Shown piece by piece: positions 27,750-37,269 of a stretch of 64,000 nucleotides of DNA. The DNA comes from Cytobacillus solani (GTDB lineage: Bacteria; Bacillota; Bacilli; Bacillales; Cytobacillaceae), in the NCBI RefSeq assembly GCF_001420595.1, contig NZ_LJIX01000006.1, forward strand, positions 2,465,058 through 2,529,057. The letters are read 5' to 3'. The position numbers were made by a program, and so were the translations under genes. Position 1 is the stretch's first letter; the number at the start of each line of letters is the position of its first letter. The notes beneath the pieces are model-generated. The model had not been told where the DNA came from. It made no database searches and worked only from the letters and a program-made list of their open reading frames with translations.

Positions 27750-28346
27750 TTACATCATTCCTTTCAAGTAGATGAAGCTGAAGATGAAGATCCAAACTAC
27801 ATCTAAGAAATGCCAGTAAAGGGAGAAAATAAATGATTTATTCGCAGTTTCAGGAGTCAACCCGCGTTTCTTTACTTGCAGAATGATGGCTAAGCCCCAG
27901 AATAAACCGAATGTTACGTGTGCTCCATGTGTTCCTAATGTTGTTAATAGGCTGGCAGTAAACGCGCTCGTTTGCAATCCTGCTCCTATGTGTACATAAT
28001 GTACAAACTCAAATATTTCAAACCCTAAGAATCCTAAACCTAATAGCAAAGTGATGGAGAAGAAGCTAATCATTGCTTTTATCTTGCCTAAACGCATGGC
28101 ATGAATTCCAAGACCAATCACGAAGCTACTTGTTAAAAGCAAAATTGTTTCAATTAATACTGGTGTTATTTCAAAAATTTCTGCGCCGGTAGGACCATTA
28201 CCTGTTCGGTGCTCTAATGTAAAATAAGTTGTAAAAAGTGTTGCGAAAAGCATAATTTCGGCACCAAGGAAAATCCAGAAACCGAATATATTTAGATTAT
28301 TTTGCCCAGTACTATATTCAAGAGGTTGCGAGTGATCTAGTTTCAT
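27750..28346 (-). CDS. qoxC: cytochrome aa3 menaquinol oxidase subunit III
   Basis: This 198-residue subunit III has five membrane segments, with FWIFLGAEIMLFATLF near the N-terminus and GTHGAHVTFGLFWG in the middle, as in QoxC. The shorter five-helix form (versus seven in mitochondrial COX3) is normal for Bacillus. Its ATG overlaps the qoxB stop by four bases, so the subunits are co-translated. Confidence 0.95.
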   Translation of the reverse strand: MKLDHSQPLEYSTGQNNLNIFGFWIFLGAEIMLFATLFTTYFTLEHRTGNGPTGAEIFEITPVLIETILLLTSSFVIGLGIHAMRLGKIKAMISFFSITLLLGLGFLGFEIFEFVHYVHIGAGLQTSAFTASLLTTLGTHGAHVTFGLFWGLAIILQVKKRGLTPETANKSFIFSLYWHFLDVVWIFIFSFIYLKGMM

Positions 28347-30292
28347 AATTTAGCCCCCCCTGTTTTCTCTTCCGTTTCTTTAATTTCTTCAATAGAAATA
28401 TAACGTCCGTGATCTTTTTCGAATGAGCGCAATACCAAACATGCGAAGATTCCGATTGTTGAAAGGATGACAAGCGGCCAGATAGCAAATACAAATGAAA
28501 AGCCCCATACAAAGAAGATTGAACATAAGATAAATGGCATGCCACTGTTATTTGGCATATGAATTTTGTCTAACTTAGCTGGGAATAGTACATGTCCCTT
28601 TTTCTTAGAATCCCAGAATGGCTGAATAGAATTCACTTGTGGTGTAATTGCAAAATTATATTCAGGAACTGGTGTATTTGTTGCCCATTCTAATGTACGA
28701 GCATCCCATGGGTCTGAACCGATATTTCTTGGTGAATAACGAATGCTATAATAAACATTGTAGACGATTAAAGCGAAAGCTATTGCCATAATCCCTGCAC
28801 CAACAAATGAAATCATATTCAATGCACCGAAGCCAGTTGCTTCAGAGTAAGTGTACATACGACGCGCTTGCCCATCTAGACCAGTAATATACATTGGGAA
28901 GAATGCAAGAACAAAGCCGATTGAGAGGAGCCAGAACGTCCATTTCCCGATTCGTTCATTTAACATAAAGCCAAACATTTTTGGCCAATAATACGTAAGA
29001 CCTGCAAGCATCGCAAATACAACACCAGGAATAATTGTATTATGGAAGTGAGCAACTAAGAACATTGTATTATGATATTGGTAATCAGCTGCTGACATCG
29101 CAAGCATGACCCCTGTCACTCCGCCAATTGTGAAAAGTGGGATAAATCCTATTGAATAAAGCATAGGAACGGTAAACCGAATCTTCCCTTTCCACATGGT
29201 GAATAACCAGTTGAAAATCTTAACCCCAGTTGGTACAGCAATCGCCATCGTTGTGATCGAGAAGAAGCTATTCGATGCTGCCCCTTGACCCATTGTAAAG
29301 AAATGGTGAGCCCATACTAAACATGAAAGTACTGAAATGATAACCATAGAAGCGACCATTGATTTATAGCCATATAAATTTTTGCTTGAGAAAGTAGAAA
29401 TTATCTCGCTGTATATTCCGAAAGCTGGCAAAATCAAGATATATACCTCAGGATGTCCCCAAACCCAGAATAGGTTCGCCCAAAGCATATCCATACCGCC
29501 GTTCGAACTTGTAAAGAAGTTGGTTGCAAAAAGTCGGTCCATTGTTCCCATAGCAAGAGCCACTGTTAAAACTGGGAACACTGTAACAATGATAAGGTTT
29601 GCAACTAAAGTAGACCATGTGAACATTGGCATTTTCATCATAGTCATACCAGGGGCTCTCATTTTCATAATCGTTGTGATCATATTAATACCTGTCATTA
29701 AAGAACCAAGTCCAGATATTTGGATCGCGATCATATAATAATTCGTTCCAACGGATTCGCTAAATTCATTTCCTGCAAGCGGGAAATATGATGTCCACCC
29801 CGCATCAGGTGAACCTCCAATGACAAATGAGATGTTAAATAGCATTGCTCCCATGAAAAATAGCCAGAAACTAATTGCATTTAAACGTGGGAACGCAACA
29901 TCACGCGCGCCAATTTGTAATGGCACAATGTAGTTCATAAATGCAAATATGAAAGGCATCGCCATAAAAATGATCATAACGACCCCATGTGTAGTAAAAA
30001 TTTCATTATAGTGTTGTGCATCAAGTAATTTACTATCTGGTGTAGCAAGCTGAGCACGCATCATGATGGCATCTACCCCACCACGAAAAAGCATCAGCAA
30101 TGCGGATATTAAATACATTAAACCAATTCGTTTATGGTCAACCGTTGTCAACCATTCACGCCATAAATAGCCCCATTTTTTAAAATAGGTTAATCCAGCA
30201 ATAATTGCGATCACTGTTAGCCCAATAACAACCATTGATGCATAAATTGCAGGACTTGGATGTGGTATGGCAAAGCGTTCAAAGAATTCCAT
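28343..30292 (-). CDS. qoxB: cytochrome aa3 menaquinol oxidase subunit I
   Basis: This 649-residue catalytic subunit binds low-spin haem a, haem a3 and CuB. Visible signatures are the haem-a ligand region TTHGVVMIIFMA, the CuB/Tyr crosslink WVWGHPEVYILILP, the HH pair in VWAHHFFTMG, and FLVAHFHNTIIPG. It reduces oxygen to water while pumping protons. GGAGAAACATACGG precedes the ATG. The order qoxA-B-C-D matches B. subtilis. Confidence 0.97.
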   Translation of the reverse strand: MEFFERFAIPHPSPAIYASMVVIGLTVIAIIAGLTYFKKWGYLWREWLTTVDHKRIGLMYLISALLMLFRGGVDAIMMRAQLATPDSKLLDAQHYNEIFTTHGVVMIIFMAMPFIFAFMNYIVPLQIGARDVAFPRLNAISFWLFFMGAMLFNISFVIGGSPDAGWTSYFPLAGNEFSESVGTNYYMIAIQISGLGSLMTGINMITTIMKMRAPGMTMMKMPMFTWSTLVANLIIVTVFPVLTVALAMGTMDRLFATNFFTSSNGGMDMLWANLFWVWGHPEVYILILPAFGIYSEIISTFSSKNLYGYKSMVASMVIISVLSCLVWAHHFFTMGQGAASNSFFSITTMAIAVPTGVKIFNWLFTMWKGKIRFTVPMLYSIGFIPLFTIGGVTGVMLAMSAADYQYHNTMFLVAHFHNTIIPGVVFAMLAGLTYYWPKMFGFMLNERIGKWTFWLLSIGFVLAFFPMYITGLDGQARRMYTYSEATGFGALNMISFVGAGIMAIAFALIVYNVYYSIRYSPRNIGSDPWDARTLEWATNTPVPEYNFAITPQVNSIQPFWDSKKKGHVLFPAKLDKIHMPNNSGMPFILCSIFFVWGFSFVFAIWPLVILSTIGIFACLVLRSFEKDHGRYISIEEIKETEEKTGGAKL

Positions 30293-30340
30293 CCGTATGT
30301 TTCTCCTTTCGAGAAAAGTTATTTTACTATTCTGTTATTC

Positions 30341-31264
30341 TTAATGATTGCTATGATCTGAATGATTTTCTTCTGATTCGTGAGAATCAGAATGTCCTTC
30401 ATGTGTTTCTTCTGTTGATTCACTGTCTGATGAACCATGGTCATGCTCAGGTGGTGGTGCGAATTCTAAATGAGTTCCAGTGAAAGTCATTTGACCAAGG
30501 TGTCCAGGCTTTAATAATTCATTGTATTTTTCTTCAGAAAGTGGATCAGCCGTTTCTTTTACTTCCTTTACCCAATCATCGAAATCTTTTTGAGACATGG
30601 CAGTGACATTGAATGCATTTTCAGCAAACCCTTTTCCGCTGAAGTTAGCATTACGACCCATAAATTCGCCAGGTTCGTCTGCAGCTAAGTGCAATGTTGT
30701 AATCATGTCAGCCATTGCATATTTTTGACCGCCTAGTTGTGGAACCCAGAAACTTGTAATCGGTCCATTTGAATATAATTTAAATTCAAGTGCACGGTCT
30801 GTTGGTATATATAAATAATTGACTGTTTCAATGTTTTCTTCAGGATAACTAAAATGCCATTTCCAGTTGGACGATGAAGCATAGACAACCAATGGTTCTT
30901 GTTCTTCATAGCCTTTCGGAGCAGACTCAACGATATAGTTACTTTGTACGGAAACGAATGATAAATAAGCAACAATTATCACAGGAATTCCTACACAAAT
31001 TGCTTCGACCCATGGATTCCCTTCCATGTGAGGTGGTTCATAGTCTTCACTTTGTTTTGAAGCGCGGAATTTCACCAACACATATATTAAAATAGCAAAA
31101 ACAACAATAACAACTACCGACATAATTCCTATCGATAATAGTATGTCATTGGCTTGCCTTTCAGCTTGAGGCCCTTTAGGATCAAAGACCGTTAATGGTT
31201 CACATCCTGTTAACACAGTGACAATAGTGAAAAATACCGCTAATACAGCCCATTTCAATTTCAT
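30341..31264 (-). CDS. qoxA: cytochrome aa3 menaquinol oxidase subunit II
   Basis: This lipoprotein of 307 residues has a lipobox VLTGC at residues 17-21, two membrane helices and a cupredoxin domain that lacks the Cys-x3-Cys/His CuA ligands. This is why the complex is assigned to quinol oxidases. The C-terminal 35 residues are rich in His, Glu and Ser (EHDHGSSDSESTEETHEGHS...), a tail that could bind metal. ATG at 31262-31264 is chosen for AAGGAGCCCCTGTT; the upstream frame has no ribosome site. Oxygen- or redox-dependent control is likely but not proven here. Confidence 0.94.
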   Translation of the reverse strand: MKLKWAVLAVFFTIVTVLTGCEPLTVFDPKGPQAERQANDILLSIGIMSVVVIVVFAILIYVLVKFRASKQSEDYEPPHMEGNPWVEAICVGIPVIIVAYLSFVSVQSNYIVESAPKGYEEQEPLVVYASSSNWKWHFSYPEENIETVNYLYIPTDRALEFKLYSNGPITSFWVPQLGGQKYAMADMITTLHLAADEPGEFMGRNANFSGKGFAENAFNVTAMSQKDFDDWVKEVKETADPLSEEKYNELLKPGHLGQMTFTGTHLEFAPPPEHDHGSSDSESTEETHEGHSDSHESEENHSDHSNH

Positions 31265-31735
31265 AACAGGGGCTCCTTTCTTATTAGAAATCAAAAAAAC
31301 CAATTATTGTGTACATATTTTCACAATCTTCAACAAAAGAACACCTAAACATGTTCTTGCTGGTTCATTTACAATATTAACATGTTGTTAACGAAAAGAA
31401 TGTGACAAATAACCGAAGGAATATTTTTACTTTATTGGATCAACTAATATATCGAAATAACAATGAATACATATAAACATTGCATTTAAACTACTTTCTT
31501 AGAGGAAAAAATAACTTTTGAAGCTGATTCAGATTTCAAAAGTTGTTCACATATTTGTAAAATTATTAAAAAGTTCTCGTAATTCTCTGTTAAATCTTTC
31601 GAATCAGTTTTTCTGAAATAATGATTATTTTTCCATATTCAATATATTTTTCCAGTAGCAACTCTCTTTTCTTCACATAATTATCCACTAAATATGATGA
31701 TTCAAAAATAGTATTACATTTCATTTTCAATAAAT
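31265..31735. other. intergenic region carrying the qox promoter
   Basis: This AT-rich stretch has no coding frame. TTGTG (31307-31311), ten bases, CACAA (31322-31326) is an inverted repeat near the qoxA start; it resembles but does not match the spacing of Rex or Fnr boxes. AACATG/CATGTT repeats lie at 31350-31390. The distal half (31430-31735) shows nothing I can name. Confidence 0.4.
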
Positions 31736-31770
31736 AAAAATCCTCTCTAAAAAGTTTAGAGAGGATTTTT
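31736..31770 (-). terminator. terminator of thiT
   Basis: AAAAATCCTCTCTAAA and TTTAGAGAGGATTTTT form a 16-pair stem with a three-base loop, just after the thiT stop. Confidence 0.9.
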
Positions 31771-31776
31771 TATCTT

Positions 31777-32376
31777 TCACGAAGCTTTGTTATGTGTTAT
31801 AGCCAATGAGTCATTTTTTCTAATAATTATTTGCGGTGCAGTGGCAATGACAAGTACGACAACAATTGAACATAGTACCCATGATCCAAGTGCTGTTGCT
31901 CCATTTACTGCAAAAGAGAATAGAAACGGTGACATGCCTTCTGGTGCATAGCTGCCAAAAAATAAAATACCAGCACAGAAATGCCAGAAATAGCGAGCAA
32001 GACTTCCGATAAATATAGCTGCTACAATCCAAGTAAGCGCAGTTTTCTTTTTTCCATATCTCAGATCTTTTTGAATGAAATTGTAAAATAGTCCAGCAAA
32101 ACCGATGAATGCAAAAGCCAAGACATATTCAATAAATGTTTGTACAGGTGTTACTATCCAAGCATCTCCCATGACAATTTGGAGAATGCCCCACATAAAG
32201 CCAGAAATCATACTTACACGAAACCCCCATCGAAAGGCCAAGATGAAGATGGGCAGCATGGCAACTGAAATTGATATATTGGGCGTTGGCTTGATTGATG
32301 GCAATAAATCCAAAATAATGGCAAATGCTGCAAAAAATGAAGCCTCAATCAATGCGATTAAACTTAATTTTTTCAT
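31777..32376 (-). CDS. thiT: thiamine transporter ThiT (ECF S-component)
   Basis: This 199-residue protein with six membrane segments shows the ThiT pattern: ALIEASFFAAFAIILDLLP, SMLP-like AMLPIFILAFRWGF, WGILQIVMGDAWIVTPVQTFIEY and CAGILFFGSYAPEGMSP. It captures thiamine for the shared ECF module. The TPP riboswitch directly upstream supports the substrate. The ribosome site AAAGGGGAGT also takes part in leader pairing. Confidence 0.95.
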   Translation of the reverse strand: MKKLSLIALIEASFFAAFAIILDLLPSIKPTPNISISVAMLPIFILAFRWGFRVSMISGFMWGILQIVMGDAWIVTPVQTFIEYVLAFAFIGFAGLFYNFIQKDLRYGKKKTALTWIVAAIFIGSLARYFWHFCAGILFFGSYAPEGMSPFLFSFAVNGATALGSWVLCSIVVVLVIATAPQIIIRKNDSLAITHNKAS

Positions 32377-32382
32377 AAAAAT

Positions 32383-32540
32383 ACTCCCCTTTTCAAATGG
32401 TACGACACCTCAAGGGGAGAATAAGCATACAAAACAAAAAAACACCTATTCAATCCACATTCCTGCGCTAGAATTATCTAACAGGTTCGAAGGGTCAGAA
32501 CAGCGAACTGTTCACTCTCAGCTTTACGCTCCCCTTGTGG
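32383..32540 (-). ncRNA. TPP riboswitch and ribosome-site-controlling leader of thiT
   Basis: The reverse strand carries the thi-box core: ACAAGGGGAGC, GCTGAGAGTGAAC, GACCCTTCGAACCTGTTAG, ATAATTCTAGCGCAGGAA (32455-32540). Downstream, CTCCCCTTG (32419 to 32411) is exactly complementary to the aptamer strand CAAGGGGAG (32537 to 32529) and, over eight bases, to the ribosome site AAGGGGAG (32391 to 32384). With TPP bound the aptamer would be closed and CTCCCCTT free to mask the ribosome site. No U-tract terminator is present, favouring translational control. Confidence 0.9.
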
Positions 32541-32730
32541 TTACGTTTATTTAATATCCTATGTAATTATATCTTGCTTTCCAATATTTGTGAAGGGGAA
32601 ATAGTACTTTTAAGGATATCTTTGCTATATAAGTTATTTAACAATATTTTCTAGTTTTTACATAAATCATCTACTATTCACACATATGTTTCGTACTTAT
32701 AATGAAAAGGTACAATGAGGAGGGAAAAAG

Positions 32731-34473
32731 TTGAAATTAAATTTTAGAAAAGCTTCAACAATTGTTCCGATTATTGTAGGCTTATTAGTTATAGCAACAG
32801 CCATTTTCTTTGTTGTTCAGAATGGGAATAAATCCGTAACAGTCCCCTATTCTTCTGTCGAAGAATTGATTGCATCGCAAAATGGGGAAATGGTTACAAT
32901 AAATGAACATATAAATGGAAAACTTACGATTATTACTGGTGATGGTAAATTTATTTCACATGTCCCGCCAAATAGTCAATTGATTGGTAAATTAGTAGAA
33001 AATTATCATGTTGAATATACATTTTCATCTAGTAGTCCATATACACCATGGATTTTGGGCGGGCTCGCTGTCTTAATTACTGCCATAGGCATTTATTTAT
33101 ATAAGTCTGGCAGAGGCGGCCTTGGTGCAACAAATACAATGAAGCAAAGTGTATCGAGGGCAAAGCCGCTTCCACCTATTTCTCTTGCTGATGTTGGAGG
33201 AATTCAAGGTGAAATGAAAGATGAGATCATGCAAACTCTTTCTATTTTGAAAGAACCGGAACGTGCAATTCAAATGGGTTTAAAGCAACCGAAAGGGATA
33301 CTATTATATGGTCCTCCTGGAACAGGGAAAACATTGCTGGCACAAGCGATTGCTAAAGAGCTAGGTGCAACCTTCTTTTCAACGAGCGGCTCAGCATTTA
33401 ATGAAATGTTTGTAGGTGTTGGTGCATCCCGCGTGCGAACATTGTTCCAAAATGCAAGGAAGCAAAAGCCTGCAGTCGTTTTTATCGATGAAGTCGATGC
33501 CCTTGCTGGTAAAAGAAAGCAGCATGGCGGTGAAGAAAGTGAGAAGACGTTAACTGAACTTCTAGTACAGCTAGATGGCGGACACTCTAATGATGGCATT
33601 CTTTTCATTGCGGCGACAAATCGGAAAGATATGCTTGATGATGCCTTTCTTCGACCTGGCCGGATTGACTTTTCGTTTCATGTGCCTCTTCCTGATACGA
33701 AAGGAAGAAAAGAAATTATCGAGATTCATACGAAAAATAGAAAATTAGCTACAAATGTAATGAACTCTCTTGAAGAACTTGCTGAAAGCACTTCTGGTTT
33801 TTCCGGTGCCGATCTTCAATCACTATTTGAAACAGCCAGTCGCAGAGCTGTACAAAATGGACAAGCTTGCATTTCAAAGGAAGATATTGATTTCGCTTTA
33901 GACAGAACCGTGCTTGGAAGCTCAACACGTGCGCTTCAGGACACAGAAACGAAAAGACGTGTTGCAATCCATGAATCAGGACACGCACTTGTTGCAGCAA
34001 TTACAAAGCCCGGGTCTGTTCGTAAAGCGACCATTATTCCCCGTGGACAAGCACTTGGTTATGTTGCGCCGGTTCCGAAAGAAATGCATCTCTCGACAAC
34101 AAGCGACATGCTTGATCAAGTAGCAATGATTTTAGCTGGCGGTGTTGCCGAAAGAATGATTCTTGGCGAGCACAGCATAGGTGTTGGCGGCGATGTTCAA
34201 CAGGCAAAACAGATGATTGAACAAATGGTTGACACAGGCTTACTTGATGATGGTTTTACTTTAACCTTTAACAAGTCAGATAAAGAAATAAAAATGCAAG
34301 AACTTTTCCAAAAAGCATTAGAGAGATCAGAAAAGCTAATAAATACGAACAGAGTCCAATTTGACAACTTAGTAGAAGCCCTCTTAAAGCAAGAGACTTT
34401 AGATGGGACAGAAGTCCAAGAACTTGTGGATATTTACCCATCGATAAATGAAAAGCAACTCGTTCTTTCTTAA
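32731..34473 (+). CDS. FtsH-like membrane AAA+ metalloprotease paralogue
   Basis: This 580-residue protein has the FtsH layout: membrane helix 1 (about 11-29), short external domain, helix 2 (about 105-124), AAA+ module (Walker A GPPGTGKT 194-201, pore motif FNEMFVGVGA 222-231, Walker B VVFIDEVD, Arg-finger region LRPGRID) and M41 zinc site HESGH (414-418) with a likely third ligand Asp488. It differs from housekeeping FtsH: shorter external and C-terminal parts and HESGH in place of HEAGH. The start is TTG after GAGGAGGG. It is monocistronic; substrate unknown. The cell should have the canonical ftsH elsewhere. Confidence 0.88.
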   Translation: MKLNFRKASTIVPIIVGLLVIATAIFFVVQNGNKSVTVPYSSVEELIASQNGEMVTINEHINGKLTIITGDGKFISHVPPNSQLIGKLVENYHVEYTFSSSSPYTPWILGGLAVLITAIGIYLYKSGRGGLGATNTMKQSVSRAKPLPPISLADVGGIQGEMKDEIMQTLSILKEPERAIQMGLKQPKGILLYGPPGTGKTLLAQAIAKELGATFFSTSGSAFNEMFVGVGASRVRTLFQNARKQKPAVVFIDEVDALAGKRKQHGGEESEKTLTELLVQLDGGHSNDGILFIAATNRKDMLDDAFLRPGRIDFSFHVPLPDTKGRKEIIEIHTKNRKLATNVMNSLEELAESTSGFSGADLQSLFETASRRAVQNGQACISKEDIDFALDRTVLGSSTRALQDTETKRRVAIHESGHALVAAITKPGSVRKATIIPRGQALGYVAPVPKEMHLSTTSDMLDQVAMILAGGVAERMILGEHSIGVGGDVQQAKQMIEQMVDTGLLDDGFTLTFNKSDKEIKMQELFQKALERSEKLINTNRVQFDNLVEALLKQETLDGTEVQELVDIYPSINEKQLVLS

Positions 34474-34478
34474 GATTT

Positions 34479-34508
34479 ACCGGCTCATCATGAGCCGGTT
34501 ATTTTTTT
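34479..34508 (+). terminator. terminator of the FtsH-like gene
   Basis: ACCGGCTCAT and ATGAGCCGGT arms with one unpaired centre base, followed by TATTTTTTTG. Confidence 0.88.
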
Positions 34509-34628
34509 GTCGAGTTTTGTAAAATATGAAAGAATTATTTTTCCTGTTCATTCAACATTTATCTACATATTATAAAGGATTCCCCTCCCTGCTTGTTTAA
34601 TTAGATATGGAACGATTAGCATGGAGGA

Positions 34629-35870
34629 ATGGTGCTCTTGAAGGATTTTGTAGCAGATTTATTTTTTCACTTCTTTATTATGATGATGATCCCCTTAGTA
34701 AATATCATACTTAGCCGACACAAAAAAGGACTGAAAACATATATTGTTTTTCTTATCACGATTATATTTTCACTTCTATTGACTATGTCCTTTCCTGTAA
34801 GAGTTGCAGATGGCATGGCATTTGATTTGAAATTTATTCCTATTTTTATATCTTTTTTCTATATGGGTCCACTATCTGGTGGTATTACAATTGGTGCTTT
34901 ATTAGGAGTAAACGTATTTGGAGAGTTTAAGGAATTATTGGTATTATTAATAAATTATTTAATCATCATACCCTTATTTGGCTTTGTTTATAAAAACTAT
35001 CAAAGAGGAAATCCTTGGAAGAAACTTTGTATTGGTGTCACTTTCTATATTTTAATTACTGGTACACGCATAATTGCTTTTATACAATCAGGACATTCAG
35101 AAGATTTCCTATTTCTATGCTCATTTTCCATTGTTTCATTACTGACACTTGCGATCATTATCTATTTAATCGAAATGAATAAGCTTCAGCTAGCCATGCT
35201 GGAACAATTACAAAACGCAGATAAATTGAATGCAGTGAGTCAGCTCGCTGCTTCAGTTGCACATGAAATTCGCAATCCAATGACAACGATCCGAGGCTTT
35301 TTGCAAATCATGAAGGACGAAAATAACTTAACATCCAAACAAGGAATGTTTATATCTGTTTCACTTGAAGAATTGGATCGGACACAGAAAATAATTGGAG
35401 ATTTTCTATCGCTTGCACGCCCTTCAAGCCATTTTTGCGAGTCGATTCCTCTTACACAAACATTATTGGATGTTGCAGAATTTATGCATCCATTTGCTGT
35501 AATGTCTAATGTTATTCTTATTACAAATATTGAAGGAAATTTAGTTATTAACGGAAATACAAATGAATGTAAGCAGTTATTAATCAATTTAATCAAGAAT
35601 GGGATTGAGGCCATGCCCTCTGGCGGAAATTTAGAATTGCATGCCTATCAAGAAGATGGACATGCGAAAATAAATATTAAAGATGAAGGAATTGGTATTT
35701 CCTCCCATCAGATTAAGCAGCTAGGACAGCCATATTATTCAACCAAAACAAAAGGAACTGGTCTTGGTTTAATGATTAGTTTTGATATCATTAAACGTAT
35801 GAATGGCGATTACAAAATTGTTAGTAAAGAAAGTGCGGGGACAACCTTTCATATGAAATTCCCATTGTAA
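34629..35870 (+). CDS. KinB-like membrane sensor histidine kinase
   Basis: This protein of about 413 residues has six membrane segments (1-190) of the 5TM-LYT type, then HisKA with the phospho-acceptor in SVAHEIRNPMTTIRGF (about His214), and an HATPase with N-box NLIKNGIEAM, G1 DEGIGI and G2 GTGLGL. The layout and sequence resemble B. subtilis KinB, a sporulation phosphorelay kinase acting on Spo0F. No response regulator is adjacent, and no kapB, consistent with an orphan phosphorelay kinase. The start is uncertain: GGAGG at 34623 is too close to ATG 34629, so GTG 34632 or TTG 34638 may be used. Confidence 0.82.
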   Translation: MVLLKDFVADLFFHFFIMMMIPLVNIILSRHKKGLKTYIVFLITIIFSLLLTMSFPVRVADGMAFDLKFIPIFISFFYMGPLSGGITIGALLGVNVFGEFKELLVLLINYLIIIPLFGFVYKNYQRGNPWKKLCIGVTFYILITGTRIIAFIQSGHSEDFLFLCSFSIVSLLTLAIIIYLIEMNKLQLAMLEQLQNADKLNAVSQLAASVAHEIRNPMTTIRGFLQIMKDENNLTSKQGMFISVSLEELDRTQKIIGDFLSLARPSSHFCESIPLTQTLLDVAEFMHPFAVMSNVILITNIEGNLVINGNTNECKQLLINLIKNGIEAMPSGGNLELHAYQEDGHAKINIKDEGIGISSHQIKQLGQPYYSTKTKGTGLGLMISFDIIKRMNGDYKIVSKESAGTTFHMKFPL

Positions 35871-36009
35871 CCGCCTCTCTCCTCAAGAACCGACAACATC
35901 TTTTACATACGACAAATTCAGACTTGCAGAATGACGATTTTAATAAGGAAATGTCTGAATCTGCGCTTTCCCAAGAAATATTGATTGAATATTTCGTAAT
36001 TTATAATTA

Positions 36010-36036
36010 CTCCCAGGCTCCACATGTCCTGGGAGC
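36010..36036 (-). terminator. possible terminator of the MenC-like gene
   Basis: CTCCCAGG and CCTGGGAG arms lie right after the reverse-strand stop. The U-tract is weak (TAATTATAAATT). The preceding 35871-36005 stretch contains no gene. Confidence 0.5.
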
Positions 36037-36039
36037 TTA

Positions 36040-37146
36040 TTAAGAAAATATTTTTTCATTTATAGTAAATTGCCGAATGGTCTCCATATTTGGATCAAAG
36101 CCAATACCAGGATGCGCTGGTACATTGATATATCCATTTTCTACTACTACCTCTGGATAAATGATATCCTGTTCCCAATAATGTGAAGAACCAGCTGTAT
36201 CACCTGGCAAAATAAAATTAGATAATGTAGTTAAAGCAATATTATGTGCTCTTCCAATGCCTGCTTCAAGCATGCCGCCACACCATACAGGAATCTTGTT
36301 TTCTTTGCATAGATCATGAATTCTTCTTGCCTCTGATAGTCCCCCTACCCTGCCAATTTTAATATTAATTATTTGACAGGCTTTCAATTCAATGGCTAGA
36401 CGCGCATCCTCATATGAATGTATGCTTTCATCCAAACAAATCGGTGTTGTAATTTCCTTTTGAAGCTTTGCATGATCAATAATGTCATTTGCAGCTAATG
36501 GCTGTTCAATCATCATTAAACCATATTCATCCATTGATTTAAACAGATCGATATCATTTAACGTGTACGCTGAGTTTGCATCAGCCATTAATGGGACTTT
36601 TGGGTAATGCTTTCTGATTTCTCGAATGACCTCAAGATCCCAGCCTGGTTTAATTTTCACCTTCATTCGCTTGTATCCCTTAGCAGTATACCCATCAATT
36701 AATTGTAAGAGGTCATCAATAGTATTTTGAATACCAATGCTTATTCCAACTTCGATTCTCTTCTTATTTCCTCCAAGTGCTTTGGTCAGGCTTAACCCCT
36801 TTTCTTTCGCATATAAATCCCATACAGCCCCTTCAATTGTTGATTTAGCCATATTGTTTTTTCTTATTGATGAGAGAATATTTGAAACTTGATTTGGATG
36901 GTCAAGCTCTTCGTTTATTACCGCCGGGATCATAAAATCTTCGAGCATATGCCAATTCGTCTTTACCGTTTCTTCTGTATACCAGGGTGTGTCAAAGGCT
37001 ACGGACTCTCCCCAACCGATATGCTCATTTTCTGATTTTGCTTCAAGAAGAAGAAATTCTTTATCTTGCATTGTCCCAAAACTTGTCGAAAACGGAGATT
37101 TCATTTTCATTTTTAAATGTCGCAATGTGATTTCACGAATCTTCAT
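36040..37146 (-). CDS. o-succinylbenzoate synthase / N-acylamino acid racemase family enzyme
   Basis: This 368-residue enolase-superfamily protein has the MLE-subgroup catalytic set: KxK in MKVKIKPG, metal ligands in [14 protein letters not shown] and CLDES, and the second lysine in NIKIGRVGG. It groups with MenC type 2/NSAR-OSBS enzymes. It could make o-succinylbenzoate for menaquinone, or racemise N-succinylamino acids; no men genes adjoin, so the choice is open. ATG at 37144-37146 follows TTGAGGTGGAACAT; the long upstream frame lacks a site. It is monocistronic. Confidence 0.85.
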   Translation of the reverse strand: MKIREITLRHLKMKMKSPFSTSFGTMQDKEFLLLEAKSENEHIGWGESVAFDTPWYTEETVKTNWHMLEDFMIPAVINEELDHPNQVSNILSSIRKNNMAKSTIEGAVWDLYAKEKGLSLTKALGGNKKRIEVGISIGIQNTIDDLLQLIDGYTAKGYKRMKVKIKPGWDLEVIREIRKHYPKVPLMADANSAYTLNDIDLFKSMDEYGLMMIEQPLAANDIIDHAKLQKEITTPICLDESIHSYEDARLAIELKACQIINIKIGRVGGLSEARRIHDLCKENKIPVWCGGMLEAGIGRAHNIALTTLSNFILPGDTAGSSHYWEQDIIYPEVVVENGYINVPAHPGIGFDPNMETIRQFTINEKIFS

Positions 37147-37269
37147 ATGTTCCACCTCAATTACTAAAAATTTCTTATCATCTTTAATAATAGTGGAAAA
37201 CTCCCTTCCTTTCACTAAATGTGTGTGAACTCGAATCTTTTTTTCACTAAAACATATACTAGTATCACG

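Noticed and set aside
28318-28545. 75-codon frame overlapping qoxB/qoxC
   Set aside because: It overlaps well-supported qox coding sequence in another frame.
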